From an uncultured Gemmiger sp. (lineage in GTDB: Bacteria > Bacillota > Clostridia > Oscillospirales > Ruminococcaceae), in the NCBI GenBank assembly GCA_944388125.1, contig CALXHO010000011.1:1-48497 (forward strand): DNA of 48,497 nucleotides, written 5' to 3'. Positions 16,274 through 24,872 of the stretch are shown here, piece after piece. A model generated the notes under the pieces. The model had not been told where the DNA came from, ran no database searches, and saw only the letters and a list, made by a program, of their open reading frames with translations. Each line of letters opens with the position of its first letter. Positions within the stretch are counted from its first letter, which is position 1. Both the position numbers and the translations under genes were made by a program.

Positions 16274-16279
16274 ATTATA
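16274..16279 (-). promoter_or_regulatory. -10 element of the response-regulator operon
   Basis: Perfect TATAAT on the minus strand (16279-16274), 84 bases before the ATG. No good -35 sits at 17 bases, which may mean an activator is needed. The shared 430-base gap 16191-16620 also carries the divergent MscS promoter; no gene was seen in it. Confidence 0.5.
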
Positions 16280-16494
16280 ACGACAGATGTATCCAATTTG
16301 TTACAGGAACCTTGAAAAAACCTTGCGGAAATGCCGCAAAGACAGGACAAATTTGAACCCCTGACGGACAGCCTTTTCCGCAAAAAACGGGGAAATTCCC
16401 TCTCCCGTGGCATGGCGGCGCGCCGGATGAGGGATAGCGAGAATGCTTCCCGGAAAGGCAAAAAGCGCACAAAATGTGTGGCGCTGTGTTTCGG

Positions 16495-16523
16495 TTGTAA
16501 ACACCCGGCCGATATGTTATAAC
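16495..16523 (+). promoter_or_regulatory. Promoter of the mscS unit
   Basis: TTGTAA (16495-16500), 17 bases, TATAAC (16518-16523). About 98 bases upstream of the ATG. Confidence 0.7.
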
Positions 16524-16535
16524 GGTAACAAAGGC

Positions 16536-16586
16536 GGTCCCGGGAACAGGGAGCTTGCGGAGCCTGTGACAGCGTTCCGGGACCGG
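16536..16586 (+). other. Long hairpin in the mscS leader
   Basis: GGTCCCGGGAAC pairs with GTTCCGGGACC (one bulged G), and the loop contains a further AGG/CCT pairing. It has no T-run, so it is not a terminator. It begins about six bases after the likely transcription start and ends about 35 bases before the ATG. Confidence 0.55.
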
Positions 16587-16620
16587 CGCTTTGAAACTGT
16601 GAGAAGGATGTGACCACAAG

Positions 16621-17595
16621 ATGGAAAAGAAAGAAACCACCTCCCCGGTGCACAGCGGAAACAATACCGTCCGCCGTGCCGTCAAGTATGTCGTCTGGAT
16701 TCTGGTGATCCTGTTTCTGACCAATCCCGGGCTGATTCCCTTCCTGCCCGCCTCGGCCAAGGCAACGCTCACCGGCGCGGTGAGCAGCCTGCTGGGGGAT
16801 ATGACCCGGGTCTCCAGCGTGCTGCGCTTTGACTGGGTGGCGGTGATCCAGCTCCTCATCATGATTCTGGTGCTGCGGCTGGTGCATCTGGTTCTGGCGG
16901 AGATCCTCACCCGCTGCAATCCCAAGAGCGGCCGGGTCAGCACCCTGATGACCCTGTTCCGCAGCGCCCAGAGTTATGTGCTGGTGCTGGTGGGCATTTT
17001 CTGGGGCCTGAGCATCCTGGGAGTGGACGTTGCCACCATGCTCGCCGGCGTCGGAGTGGTCGCCCTGGTGCTGGGCTTCGGCGCCGAGAGCCTCATTGCC
17101 GACGTGGTGACCGGCATCTTCATGATTTTTGAGAACGAATACAACGTGGGGGACGTCATCGAGGTGGGCGGCTTCCGGGGCACGGTGGACAGCATCGGCA
17201 TCCGCACCACCTGCCTGCGGGACGGCGGCGACAACATCAAGGTGCTCAACAACAGCGACATCCGCAACCTGACCAACCTGTCCCAGCGGGGCAGCACGGC
17301 GGTGTGCGACCTGCCCATCCCCTACGAGGCCGACCTGAAAGCGGCCCGCAAGGCTCTGGAGGAGGACCTGCTGCCCGCCTTTGTGGAGAACCACAACGAG
17401 ATCTTCCATGAAGTCCCCACCCTGCTGGGCGTGCAGCAGCTGGCGGACAGCGCGGTGGTGCTGCGCATCGTTGCCACGGTGAACGAGAACGACCGCTTTG
17501 CCGCCGAGCGCTGGCTGCGGGAGGACCTCAAGACCGGCATGGAGAGATACGGCATGGGCTGCCCGTACAACCGCATTGTGGTGGAGCGGGGGTAA
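16621..17595 (+). CDS. Small-conductance mechanosensitive channel (MscS family)
   Basis: 324 residues. MscS channels open when membrane tension rises and let solutes out, protecting against osmotic shock. An N-terminal span (about 20-45) and two more hydrophobic segments (about 75-95 and 115-140) lead into the glycine/alanine-rich pore helix (MLAGVGVVALVLGFGAESLIADVVTG). The beta domain follows with the typical FENEYNVGDVIEVGG and IGIRTTCLRDGGDN..VLNNSDI. The C-terminal alpha/beta domain is complete. AGAAGGA lies about 12 bases before the ATG. It has its own promoter and is followed after nine bases by an unrecognised gene. Confidence 0.94.
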   Translation: MEKKETTSPVHSGNNTVRRAVKYVVWILVILFLTNPGLIPFLPASAKATLTGAVSSLLGDMTRVSSVLRFDWVAVIQLLIMILVLRLVHLVLAEILTRCNPKSGRVSTLMTLFRSAQSYVLVLVGIFWGLSILGVDVATMLAGVGVVALVLGFGAESLIADVVTGIFMIFENEYNVGDVIEVGGFRGTVDSIGIRTTCLRDGGDNIKVLNNSDIRNLTNLSQRGSTAVCDLPIPYEADLKAARKALEEDLLPAFVENHNEIFHEVPTLLGVQQLADSAVVLRIVATVNENDRFAAERWLREDLKTGMERYGMGCPYNRIVVERG

Positions 17596-17604
17596 AACCG
17601 GCCT

Positions 17605-19491
17605 ATGCAGACAAATGACAATGAATATTTCCGCTCGGCGGTCACCGACGAGTGGAACACCCCCCGTCCCCTGACAGAGCAGGAGCAGGCCGAGGAGCAG
17701 AAGCAGCAGACCTTCCGCACAAAGCGGCACAAGACGGCGCAGCGAGCCTTTTCCCTGGCGGCGCCGGTGGCCGTGGTGGCGGTGGCGGCGACCCTGGTGA
17801 CGACGGCGGCCGGCCCGGTCTGCCCGGTATGCGGCAAGACCCAGTGCAATTATTTTGACAGTTACCACGAGATCCCTGCCCAGATCCTGTATGAGGGGGA
17901 TGTCCCCGCCGCCCAGCCGGAGACTTCCGATGGGGCGAATCGCCTGACCTATCTGGACTATGCCTTTGGCGGGGTGGAGTCGCAGGACCAGCGCTATTTT
18001 CTGGAAATAGACGGGCAGACGGCGGGGGTTTCCAACGATCCGGTATCCCGGCTTCTGTACAGCAATGGAGTGGAGACTTCCCCTGTCTCGGGCATCGCCC
18101 ATGAAGATGAAGAGAGCGGCGCCCGTATGGTGTGCTACTCCAACCAGCGGGACGGTGTCCCGGTGGTTTATGTGGAACTTATTTACCTGCCCCGGGGCGG
18201 CAGTCCCGGGGAGACGGAAGCCTACGGCGAAGGGTACCTGGAAAACCTGTTTGAGCAGGGGCAGGACTATACTTATGCGATGACCGCCTGTGAACAGCCC
18301 AATCTTTGGCTGCGGGCATACAGTGCAGTGCCGGAAGTGTCGGCCCAGCAGGTTCTGGAGGCAGTGGGCAAACCGCTGGTCCTGCCTGTGCCGGGCAGCA
18401 AGGTGGAAGTAGGCAGTTCGATGTATATGACACTGCCTGCGTCTCAGCGTTTGTGGCTCTGCGATATTAGATGGTACGGCTATATTGGTGAGTATTTTTA
18501 TGGGGAGGATGGTTACGCCACTACCCAGCGGCCGGTCTATACCTATTCCCAGGGGCCGGATATCACCGATTACCGCTTTGTTAACAGCAAATCTTCCGGA
18601 TCGGATTTCCGTATTGAGTTTGCGGCAAGGGACTGGAATGCCGTCGCGGATGCCTGGAATGAACTGTATCGCCAGGCTCCGGCCACCGGGCACGAATCCT
18701 ATGCCGTTCAGGTCCCCCTGCAAAGCGTGACGGTCAACGATGTGACCTATGACGTCTATCTGGATTTTCTGAAGTATACTGAGGACGGAGAGTACGATGG
18801 CGGTACGGTCTGGTTTGTCCCACGGCAGCAGCCCACCTGCCGGATCAGCACCCATATTGTCAACCAAAAGACAGCCGATCCGCTCTCCCTGAGCGGCAAA
18901 AGTCTGGAAGAGATCTCGTCCTCGGGCGCAGATTACAGGGATGTCCTCTCCCTGTTCTACCCCGCCGGGGCGGAGCCTGATCCCCTCCCCGCACCGACGC
19001 CGGGCCTCACACCTACGCCCGAACCCACCCCCACGCCGGAAAGGGAAATAAAGCAGCGACTGACCTTGCGGGAATTGATCCCGCAATATCCGTTTGATGA
19101 ATTCAAGACGGATGAGGATGAGCAATGGCTGGAAGTGGAGTTTTATACCAAGCTGGAGGACCAGCTGACCGAACTCGGATATCCGTATTCGACGTATTTG
19201 GGATGGGGATACTACGACGATTATTATGTGAAGGGATATCCGTACGAGCAGGACGGAAAGATGCTGGTATATCTGGAATTCGTCAGACTATGGGATGGCA
19301 CCATACCGCAGCAGTCCGACCAATACGGAGTGGATACCGAATCGTATCCGACCTACATCGATTGGTCCCAGACGAGATCCTACGCCATGCGGGCCGCAGA
19401 GGGCGGGTACTATATCCGGGTATACAGCTTTTTGGATGATCTTACCGCCCAGGAAATCCTCGACAATATTAGCGACAAAATCATCTCTTGA
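17605..19491 (+). CDS. Unrecognised single-span protein with Cys motif and Thr-Pro linker
   Basis: 628 residues, family not recognised. Residues 1-47 are charged and cytosolic in character (Gln/Glu-rich, then KRHK), and residues 48-68 form one membrane span. CPVCGKTQC follows the span directly (about 73-81) and could bind metal or form a disulfide. Two similar halves rich in Tyr, Asp and Gly follow (about 82-450 and 480-628), joined by a TPTPEPTPTPE linker near 465-478. The halves share Tyr-rich phrases such as GYPYEQDGKMLVYLEFV and DGVPVVYVELIYL, suggesting an internal repeat. The gene begins nine bases after mscS with no strong ribosome site. Base composition falls visibly in the second half (many TAT, GAT, ATT codons), unlike its neighbours. 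A convergent terminator ends it. Confidence 0.8.
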   Translation: MQTNDNEYFRSAVTDEWNTPRPLTEQEQAEEQKQQTFRTKRHKTAQRAFSLAAPVAVVAVAATLVTTAAGPVCPVCGKTQCNYFDSYHEIPAQILYEGDVPAAQPETSDGANRLTYLDYAFGGVESQDQRYFLEIDGQTAGVSNDPVSRLLYSNGVETSPVSGIAHEDEESGARMVCYSNQRDGVPVVYVELIYLPRGGSPGETEAYGEGYLENLFEQGQDYTYAMTACEQPNLWLRAYSAVPEVSAQQVLEAVGKPLVLPVPGSKVEVGSSMYMTLPASQRLWLCDIRWYGYIGEYFYGEDGYATTQRPVYTYSQGPDITDYRFVNSKSSGSDFRIEFAARDWNAVADAWNELYRQAPATGHESYAVQVPLQSVTVNDVTYDVYLDFLKYTEDGEYDGGTVWFVPRQQPTCRISTHIVNQKTADPLSLSGKSLEEISSSGADYRDVLSLFYPAGAEPDPLPAPTPGLTPTPEPTPTPEREIKQRLTLRELIPQYPFDEFKTDEDEQWLEVEFYTKLEDQLTELGYPYSTYLGWGYYDDYYVKGYPYEQDGKMLVYLEFVRLWDGTIPQQSDQYGVDTESYPTYIDWSQTRSYAMRAAEGGYYIRVYSFLDDLTAQEILDNISDKIIS

Positions 19492-19501
19492 TCCGGCCAA
19501 C

Positions 19502-19553
19502 AAAAACCACGGCCCCGCCGCAGGAAAACCTTCTTCCCGCGGCGGGGCCGCTT
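19502..19553. terminator. Bidirectional terminator between convergent genes
   Basis: GGCCCCGCCGC pairs with GCGGCGGGGCC, followed by CTTT on the plus strand and GTGGTTTTTG on the minus strand. It separates the plus-strand gene ending at 19491 from the minus-strand HAD gene ending at 19594, and closes both units. Confidence 0.8.
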
Positions 19554-19593
19554 TGTATTCCTTTGCTGTCTGTTGTTTTTGCCTTTGCCTCGC

Positions 19594-20169
19594 TCAGAAC
19601 CGGTCCACCGCAAAGACGGCGGCGCCGGTGGCCCGGGCGGCGGCAAGGCCGGTGGGGGAATCCTCAAAGATCACCGTGGTCTCGGGGGTGGAGCCCAGAA
19701 GCTCCATGGCCTGCAGATACCCTTCCGGGTCGGGCTTGTTGTGATCCACGTCCTCCGAGGTCACAATCAGATGGAACCAGTCCCGGCAGCCGAAGTGATC
19801 GAGGATTTCGGTGGCGTTCTGGCGGCTTCCGGTGGTGACCAGCCCCAGATAGACCATGGGCCGCATGGCGTCCAGTATGGCAAAGAGGGCCTCGTTTTTC
19901 CGCGCCGACCCCAGACACTGGGAGTAATATGCCTTCTTGTGGTCGTGGATCTGCTCGATCATGTCCAGGTCGTCGCCATACTCCTCCAGGATCGGGGGCA
20001 GAAAATCCCGGTAATTCTTGCCGTTGCAGTGTTCGGCGTAGTATTCGTCGGTGACGGTGAAGCCAACTTCCTCCAGCGCCCGGCGGTAGCTGGCAGCATT
20101 CACCGCCACAGTGTCAAAGAGGGTGCCGTCCAGATCCACCAGCACGGCGGTGGGATATTTGCATTCCAT
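19594..20169 (-). CDS. HAD-superfamily phosphatase (beta-PGM-like)
   Basis: 191 residues from the ATG at 20169, chosen because GAGGT lies six bases upstream and the family motif follows at once. Motif I is DLDGTLFDT, motif II is TTGS, motif III is the Lys of HNKPDP, and motif IV is EDSPTG. The cap is alpha-helical, as in phosphatases and phosphomutases of the beta-phosphoglucomutase type. It is the last gene of the epimerase/nucleotidyltransferase/kinase unit, 16 bases after the previous stop. In that setting it may dephosphorylate a sugar phosphate, but the substrate is not readable. Confidence 0.85.
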   Translation of the reverse strand: MECKYPTAVLVDLDGTLFDTVAVNAASYRRALEEVGFTVTDEYYAEHCNGKNYRDFLPPILEEYGDDLDMIEQIHDHKKAYYSQCLGSARKNEALFAILDAMRPMVYLGLVTTGSRQNATEILDHFGCRDWFHLIVTSEDVDHNKPDPEGYLQAMELLGSTPETTVIFEDSPTGLAAARATGAAVFAVDRF

Positions 20170-20185
20170 AAGAATACCTCGTGAT

Positions 20186-22123
20186 TCAGCGGTGGGGATA
20201 CCACCGGGCAATGTCGTTGGCCACCATCAAAAGCCCCGCAAAGAACATGGGCGCCCGCTTGCGGTCCTTGGAGATCTTGTAGGGCATCAGCCGCAGCCAG
20301 TGGATCAGCTCATGGAGGAAGATGCTCTCCACCTGCCGCGGGGTGTACCGGCTTTCCAGATAGGCGCGCACCTCGGCAAAGAGGGCGTCGTAGGCGGCGG
20401 ACCGGGTAAAGGTGAACTCGATGCGGTTCTCATGCACCGACACCCGGGGGGTCATCATCATGAACTCGTAGCCGCCGTGAAGGCTTTGCAGCAGTTTGCC
20501 GTAATCCAGGAAGGGGCTTTCGTGCAAATTGCCGGTGTTGGGGTCGATGAGATACCAGGTATCCGCCCCCGTGCGGCAGATGATGTTTTCCAGCGTCAGG
20601 TCGCCGTGGATGGTGGCGATGGGATCGCCGGCAAAGAGTTCCGTCAGGTAGGCCCGGTCAAAGAGCCTTCCCAGGGCGGGCAGGCCCAGGTAGGAGCTGC
20701 CGTTGATCCACACCCGGTCGTACTCGCACAGCTCCCGCAGGCCCCGGGCCTCCCGGATGCGGGCCAGGTTGCCGTCCACCTTTTTGTCCAGATACTGGGC
20801 CAGGGCGGCGGGGTCGGCAGGTTTTGCGGGGGTGTAGAGGGTCTTGTCCAGGGTATCCAGCACATCCCGCAGGATGGCGGCGCTCTTCTCCACCGGGTTG
20901 GAGTGGAGATAGCGGAACATGCTCACCGCCTGGGCGGAGTATTCCATGTCATACCAGCAGCAGCCGGGCTCGGCCTGACCCCGGAGGATGTTGCACAGGG
21001 GCAGGCGGCCCTCCTGGGCCCGGAGCCAGTCCAGCTGCACCGCCAGCTTGTCCCCGTCCGCCCCGAAGGCGTACTTGCGCCAGAAGGTCCCCGAGTGGTC
21101 CATGCACAGCATGGTGGTGGCGTTGGACCCCGCCGAGTGGTCCTCCAGAATGGTGACCCCCCGGTTGATGCGGAGAAACTGTTCCACAAAGGGTTTGTTC
21201 TGCAGGCTGAAATACTGGCTGAGAAAGGCGCTGCGGTCCCGGGGGTCCACCTGGGGCAGCAGGTTCAGGTAGTCGTCCTCGTCGGAGGGCTCGGGGGCGG
21301 CGGCCGCCGCCGCGTGGTTCATGCCGCTGCGCACCTTCCAGGGCAGCAGGGTCACCCCCCACATGACGAGGAGCGGCAGGATGTACCAGGCCAGCATCAT
21401 GGCCTGGGCCAGGGGGGCGCTGTCGTGGAGGCGGCCGGTGAGGGCAAAGCTGGTCACGTCCGCGGCGTCCCGGCCGAAGAGCATGGTGAACACCTCCACC
21501 ATGCCGATGTCGGCCCCCAGGCGGGAGAGGCCCACGGCCAGTACCCGGTAGGAGGCCAGGTAGGACGCCCACATGAGGGCGGTGTTCACCGCCAGGCGGG
21601 ACAGGCGCACCCGTCCCAGGTCCTTGAAGGTGTTGATGAGGCTCCAGCAGAAAACGAGGCCGTCCAGCTTGAGGGTATCGTTGAAGATGCCGCAGACCTT
21701 GAGGCAGAGCCGCTTGATGGGTCCCCGCAGCCGGATGACCAGCACCAGGGCCAGGGCCAGGGCGGCGGAGAAAGCCAGGTAATAGTGGGTCTCGTCCGCC
21801 ACGCCGGAGGCGCCGGTGAGCCGGAAGACGCCGAAGAGCAGCGTCACCAGCCAGACGTCGAGAAACCGGTCCATGATGACGGTGGCCAGGGCAAAGCCCA
21901 CCCCGTTTTTCATTTTGCGGCCGGTGAACCAGGCGCGGAAGAGGTCGCCCACGTGGAAGGGCAAAAGAAAGTTGACGGCGTAGCCCCCCGCCATGCCCCG
22001 CAGCATGGCGCCCCGCATGGGCCGCTCATAGATGCGGATGAACTGCTCCCACCGCAGGATGCGGAAGAGATGGCCGAGGAGCAGCAGAACCACCGACGCC
22101 AGCAGCAGCAAAACAGCGGTCAT
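20186..22123 (-). CDS. Fusion of AglD/YbhN-type membrane domain with an APH-like kinase domain
   Basis: 645 residues with two parts. Residues 1 to about 270 hold seven or eight membrane spans with the lysylphosphatidylglycerol-synthase membrane-region (UPF0104/AglD) pattern, including LRGMAGGYAVNFLLPFHVGD and GRDAADVTSFALTG. After an Ala-rich linker (about 272-280), the C-terminal half is a small-molecule kinase-like domain with the catalytic HGDLTLENI (His506, Asp508) and the metal-binding IDPN, followed by LDYGKLLQSLHGGYEF. These motifs match aminoglycoside/choline phosphotransferase folds. The upstream nucleotidyltransferase overlaps it by four bases (ATGA) and the HAD gene follows by 16 bases. 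Known AglD-like domains may move lipid-linked cargo across membranes. The kinase substrate is unknown. The fusion appears intact, with no frameshift. Confidence 0.8.
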   Translation of the reverse strand: MTAVLLLLASVVLLLLGHLFRILRWEQFIRIYERPMRGAMLRGMAGGYAVNFLLPFHVGDLFRAWFTGRKMKNGVGFALATVIMDRFLDVWLVTLLFGVFRLTGASGVADETHYYLAFSAALALALVLVIRLRGPIKRLCLKVCGIFNDTLKLDGLVFCWSLINTFKDLGRVRLSRLAVNTALMWASYLASYRVLAVGLSRLGADIGMVEVFTMLFGRDAADVTSFALTGRLHDSAPLAQAMMLAWYILPLLVMWGVTLLPWKVRSGMNHAAAAAAPEPSDEDDYLNLLPQVDPRDRSAFLSQYFSLQNKPFVEQFLRINRGVTILEDHSAGSNATTMLCMDHSGTFWRKYAFGADGDKLAVQLDWLRAQEGRLPLCNILRGQAEPGCCWYDMEYSAQAVSMFRYLHSNPVEKSAAILRDVLDTLDKTLYTPAKPADPAALAQYLDKKVDGNLARIREARGLRELCEYDRVWINGSSYLGLPALGRLFDRAYLTELFAGDPIATIHGDLTLENIICRTGADTWYLIDPNTGNLHESPFLDYGKLLQSLHGGYEFMMMTPRVSVHENRIEFTFTRSAAYDALFAEVRAYLESRYTPRQVESIFLHELIHWLRLMPYKISKDRKRAPMFFAGLLMVANDIARWYPHR

Positions 22124-22875
22124 TGGTCCAGTGCCTCGAAGCCTGCGGCGTTTTGGGGCTGTTCAGCCAGGGCGTACTCGGCGGGGGTGCCGAAGGGCAG
22201 GTGCAGGTCGGTGGCAAAGCCGCGGACCGTCTTGCCCTCCCCGGCCAGCACGTTGTAGACGCCCGAGACAAAGAATTCCTTGTACTGGCAGACGGTGAGA
22301 TACTTGGCGCAGGCATCCAGATAGGTGGCCTTGTCCTTGAAGTAGTAGGCCCCGCAGATGGCGTCATGGCTGACCACCTCTTTTTCCACCGTGCGGCGGA
22401 CCAGGCCGTCCTCCCCGTACTGCAGGTAGCTGTACGCCGGGGAGTCGGAGTCGAAGGTCAGCAGCGCCCCGTCGGGCCCGGCGGCAAAATTGCCTGCCCG
22501 GCAGAAGTCGTCGAAGGCGGAGCAGAGGAAGAGATGGTCGCAGTCGTTGAAGAGCACCGGCACCCCGTCGGGCAGATCCCTGCAGCCTTCCCGGCAGGTG
22601 ACCGCCGCCCCGGGGGTCACGTCGTCCAGGGCGACGATGCGGGCGTCGGGCCAGTAGGCCCGGATGCGGCGTTCCAGGTCAAAGTCTTTCAGATGTTCCT
22701 TCAGCACCACAAAGGTGATGCCGTCCAGGTCGATGTTTTTGGCGATGCTCCGGGCCGCCCAGTAGAAAAAGGGCTTGCCGTGGATCTCAATGAGGGGCTT
22801 GGGGCAGACAAAGCCGTTTTCAAAAAAGCGGCTGCCCCGCCCGGCCATGGGCATGACAAGGTGAAGCTTGGACAT
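22120..22875 (-). CDS. Sugar-phosphate/phospho-alcohol nucleotidyltransferase
   Basis: 251 residues. The N-terminal PMAGRGSRFFENGFVCPKPL has the G-x-G-x-R loop and Lys26 of NTP_transferase enzymes, which make NDP-sugars or CDP-alcohols from a phosphate and NTP. FNDCDHLF near residue 145 supplies the metal-binding Asp. The family is better matched to the glucose-1-phosphate thymidylyltransferase fold than to LicC/MobA types, but specificity is not readable. It overlaps the kinase-fusion gene by four bases and starts nine bases after the epimerase stop, so it belongs to one tightly packed unit. Confidence 0.82.
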   Translation of the reverse strand: MSKLHLVMPMAGRGSRFFENGFVCPKPLIEIHGKPFFYWAARSIAKNIDLDGITFVVLKEHLKDFDLERRIRAYWPDARIVALDDVTPGAAVTCREGCRDLPDGVPVLFNDCDHLFLCSAFDDFCRAGNFAAGPDGALLTFDSDSPAYSYLQYGEDGLVRRTVEKEVVSHDAICGAYYFKDKATYLDACAKYLTVCQYKEFFVSGVYNVLAGEGKTVRGFATDLHLPFGTPAEYALAEQPQNAAGFEALDQ

Positions 22876-22884
22876 GGGGGAAAA

Positions 22885-23919
22885 TCACTCCTTTGCGGCT
22901 GCGGCGTCCCGGGCGGCCAGCATGGCGCACTCGTTGTCGATGACCCGGGCCAGGCCCTCCTCAATGGAGACCTGGGGCTGCCAGCCGTACAGTTCTTTGG
23001 CGTGGGCGTTGTCGCACAGGGAATACTTGTTGACCTCGTGGTCGAGGATCTCGGGGCGGATGCCGTAGGCGCCGCCGTAGAGTTCGGGGTATTTGGCCCA
23101 GTAGTGGGCGGTATCCCAGTATTTGGCCGGGATGTCCTTGTGCATCAGGCGGCAGGCGATGGCGTACAGTTCCCGCACCGAGTAGTTGGTGTTGCTGGAC
23201 ACGTTGACGGCGTCAAAGCCCGGGCGGTCGGTGACCCGCAGGGCCAGGTCGATGAGGTCGTCCACATAGATATAGTCCCGGCGCTGGTTGCCGTCGGAGT
23301 GAAATTCGGGGACGCGGTCATAGTACAGTTCCCGGATCATATAGCCCACAAAGGGGGGCTGTTTGCGCAGGCAGTCGATGTGGGGGCCGTAGACGTTGGC
23401 AAACCGCAGGCAGGTGACGTTCATGTTGTAGGTGGTGGCAAAGCTGCGGCAGAACTGCTCGGCGCAATATTTGGTGTTGGGGTAGATGAGGGTGGGAGGA
23501 TTGAACTTGTCCTCCACGGTGGGGAACTCGGTCTCGTTTTCGTACATGGCGTTGGTGGACGCCTGGACCAGATGCTTGACGCCGGTGCGGCGGCAGAGCT
23601 CCAGCAGGTTCACAAGGCCCATGGTATTCACCGACACAGCCTCCACCGGGTCGCTCTGGCAGTCGGGCAGGGGGGCGATGCCGGCGATGTTGTACACCAC
23701 GTCGAAGTGTTCCTGCTCAAACAGGGCGGGGAGTTTTTCCCGGTCGCGGATGTCCATGCGCAGCACGTCGGCGGCGAAGTCGTGGTCGTCGAAGTGGAGG
23801 TTATCCAAATTGCCGTAGGAGAAGTTGTCGATGCCGATGACGGTGTCCCCCCGCTTCCACAGGGCGTGGCAGAGCTGACCGCCGATGAAGCCGGCGGCGC
23901 CGGTGACCAATACTTTCAT
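22885..23919 (-). CDS. NAD-dependent sugar epimerase/dehydratase
   Basis: 344 residues, extended short-chain dehydrogenase fold. Visible: the NAD-binding GAAGFIGG (7-14), Asp31 at the end of strand 2 (GIDNFS), the catalytic Ser/Thr in QASTNAMY (121-122) and the YPNTK pair Tyr146/Lys150. Such enzymes act on NDP-sugars as 4-epimerases, 4,6-dehydratases or decarboxylases; UDP-glucose/galactose-type 4-epimerisation is plausible but not proven. AAGGAGG lies six bases before the ATG. First gene of the unit that ends with the HAD phosphatase. Confidence 0.85.
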   Translation of the reverse strand: MKVLVTGAAGFIGGQLCHALWKRGDTVIGIDNFSYGNLDNLHFDDHDFAADVLRMDIRDREKLPALFEQEHFDVVYNIAGIAPLPDCQSDPVEAVSVNTMGLVNLLELCRRTGVKHLVQASTNAMYENETEFPTVEDKFNPPTLIYPNTKYCAEQFCRSFATTYNMNVTCLRFANVYGPHIDCLRKQPPFVGYMIRELYYDRVPEFHSDGNQRRDYIYVDDLIDLALRVTDRPGFDAVNVSSNTNYSVRELYAIACRLMHKDIPAKYWDTAHYWAKYPELYGGAYGIRPEILDHEVNKYSLCDNAHAKELYGWQPQVSIEEGLARVIDNECAMLAARDAAAAKE

Positions 23920-23980
23920 GGAAAATCCTCCTTTTGGGGTATCTGTGAGCTTTCTGGTGATTTGTGCGTGATTTCTTTAT

Positions 23981-24014
23981 GGGGAGAGGGGCGGAATTTT
24001 TCAGGCCCCTCCCC
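23981..24014 (-). other. Stem-loop between glycosyltransferase and epimerase genes
   Basis: GGGGAGAGGGGC pairs with GCCCCTCCCC (a two-base bulge) right after the GT2 stop. The minus strand then reads ATAAAG, with no T-run, so a full intrinsic terminator is not supported. It may stabilise a 3' end or lower read-through into the epimerase unit. Confidence 0.4.
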
Positions 24015-24812
24015 TCACAGGTTGGACGCCACCACCTGGTAGCTGTAATCGTCGATGATCTTGGTGCGCATTTCCTGTTCCACGAACTTTTTGTGGCCGG
24101 TCAGGTACTGGCCGCACATGCGCAGCAGGCTCATGGCAAAGCTGGTCAGTTTGGTGTTGGACACCTGGTCCTCCTCCCGCCAGCTGATGGGGAAAAACAG
24201 CATCTTCTGCTTGTAATGGCACTGGGCCAGGATCATGCAGTCGTTGAAGTAGAGGGTATCGGGGAACTTGAGATAATACCGGTTTTTCAGGGAGGCCACC
24301 CGGTACAGGTTGAGCCCGCTGCCCAGGTCGGTGATCTTGTGCAGCGTCACCAGGCTGAACAGCCAGTTGAACCCGTAGTTGCCGAAGATGCGCAGTGCGC
24401 TGTACCCTTTGATGCGGCTGCCCCGCATGAACCGGGACCCCAGGCAGCAGTCGTAGTTCTGGTATTCCCCCGACTCCACCAGGGGGCACAGATCCCGCAC
24501 GTCCCCCTGGTCGTCCCCGTGGAGCACCACCAGATAGTCGTAGCCGTGGTCGATGGCATAGCCGAAGGCCACTTTATGGCTGCCGCCCAGGCCATAGTTT
24601 TCATCGTTGCGCAAAAGGCGCACCGGGGCGTCGGGGTGGGCGGCCATCCAGGATTTCACCGCCTCCTCGGTGCCGTCGGTGGAGCGGTTGTTCACCACGA
24701 TGCACTCCCCCGCAAAGGCCTGCACCTTGGGATCCAGCAGCTGGTCCAGTACCCGCGGGACCTGATGCTCGCAGTTGTAGGCCGGAATGAAAATCAGAAA
24801 TTTCTTTGGCAA
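24015..24812 (-). CDS. DPM-synthase-like family 2 glycosyltransferase
   Basis: 265 residues from a TTG at 24812, giving (M)PKKFLIFIPAYNCE, where the domain naturally begins. GGGAGG nine bases upstream supports it; in-frame ATGs farther up cross the promoter. It is a GT2 transferase: VVNNRSTDGT, the metal-binding LHGDDQGD, then LGSRFMRGSRIKGY and a Gly-rich helix ending ITDLGSGLNLYR. The last parts match dolichol-phosphate-mannose synthase-like enzymes, which load one sugar from an NDP donor onto polyprenyl phosphate. No C-terminal membrane spans. It has its own promoter and lies directly downstream of a GT-C transferase that would need such a lipid-linked donor; that link is inference. Confidence 0.82.
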   Translation of the reverse strand: MPKKFLIFIPAYNCEHQVPRVLDQLLDPKVQAFAGECIVVNNRSTDGTEEAVKSWMAAHPDAPVRLLRNDENYGLGGSHKVAFGYAIDHGYDYLVVLHGDDQGDVRDLCPLVESGEYQNYDCCLGSRFMRGSRIKGYSALRIFGNYGFNWLFSLVTLHKITDLGSGLNLYRVASLKNRYYLKFPDTLYFNDCMILAQCHYKQKMLFFPISWREEDQVSNTKLTSFAMSLLRMCGQYLTGHKKFVEQEMRTKIIDDYSYQVVASNL

Positions 24813-24821
24813 AACAGGATG

Positions 24822-24827
24822 CCTCCC
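24822..24827 (-). promoter_or_regulatory. Ribosome site for a TTG-start glycosyltransferase
   Basis: GGGAGG on the minus strand, nine bases before the TTG at 24812. It decides the start of the DPM-synthase-like gene. Confidence 0.65.
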
Positions 24828-24872
24828 TCTGTCAGGCTGGGGGAAAGGCAGACACTTTCCCCAATCCCCTAT

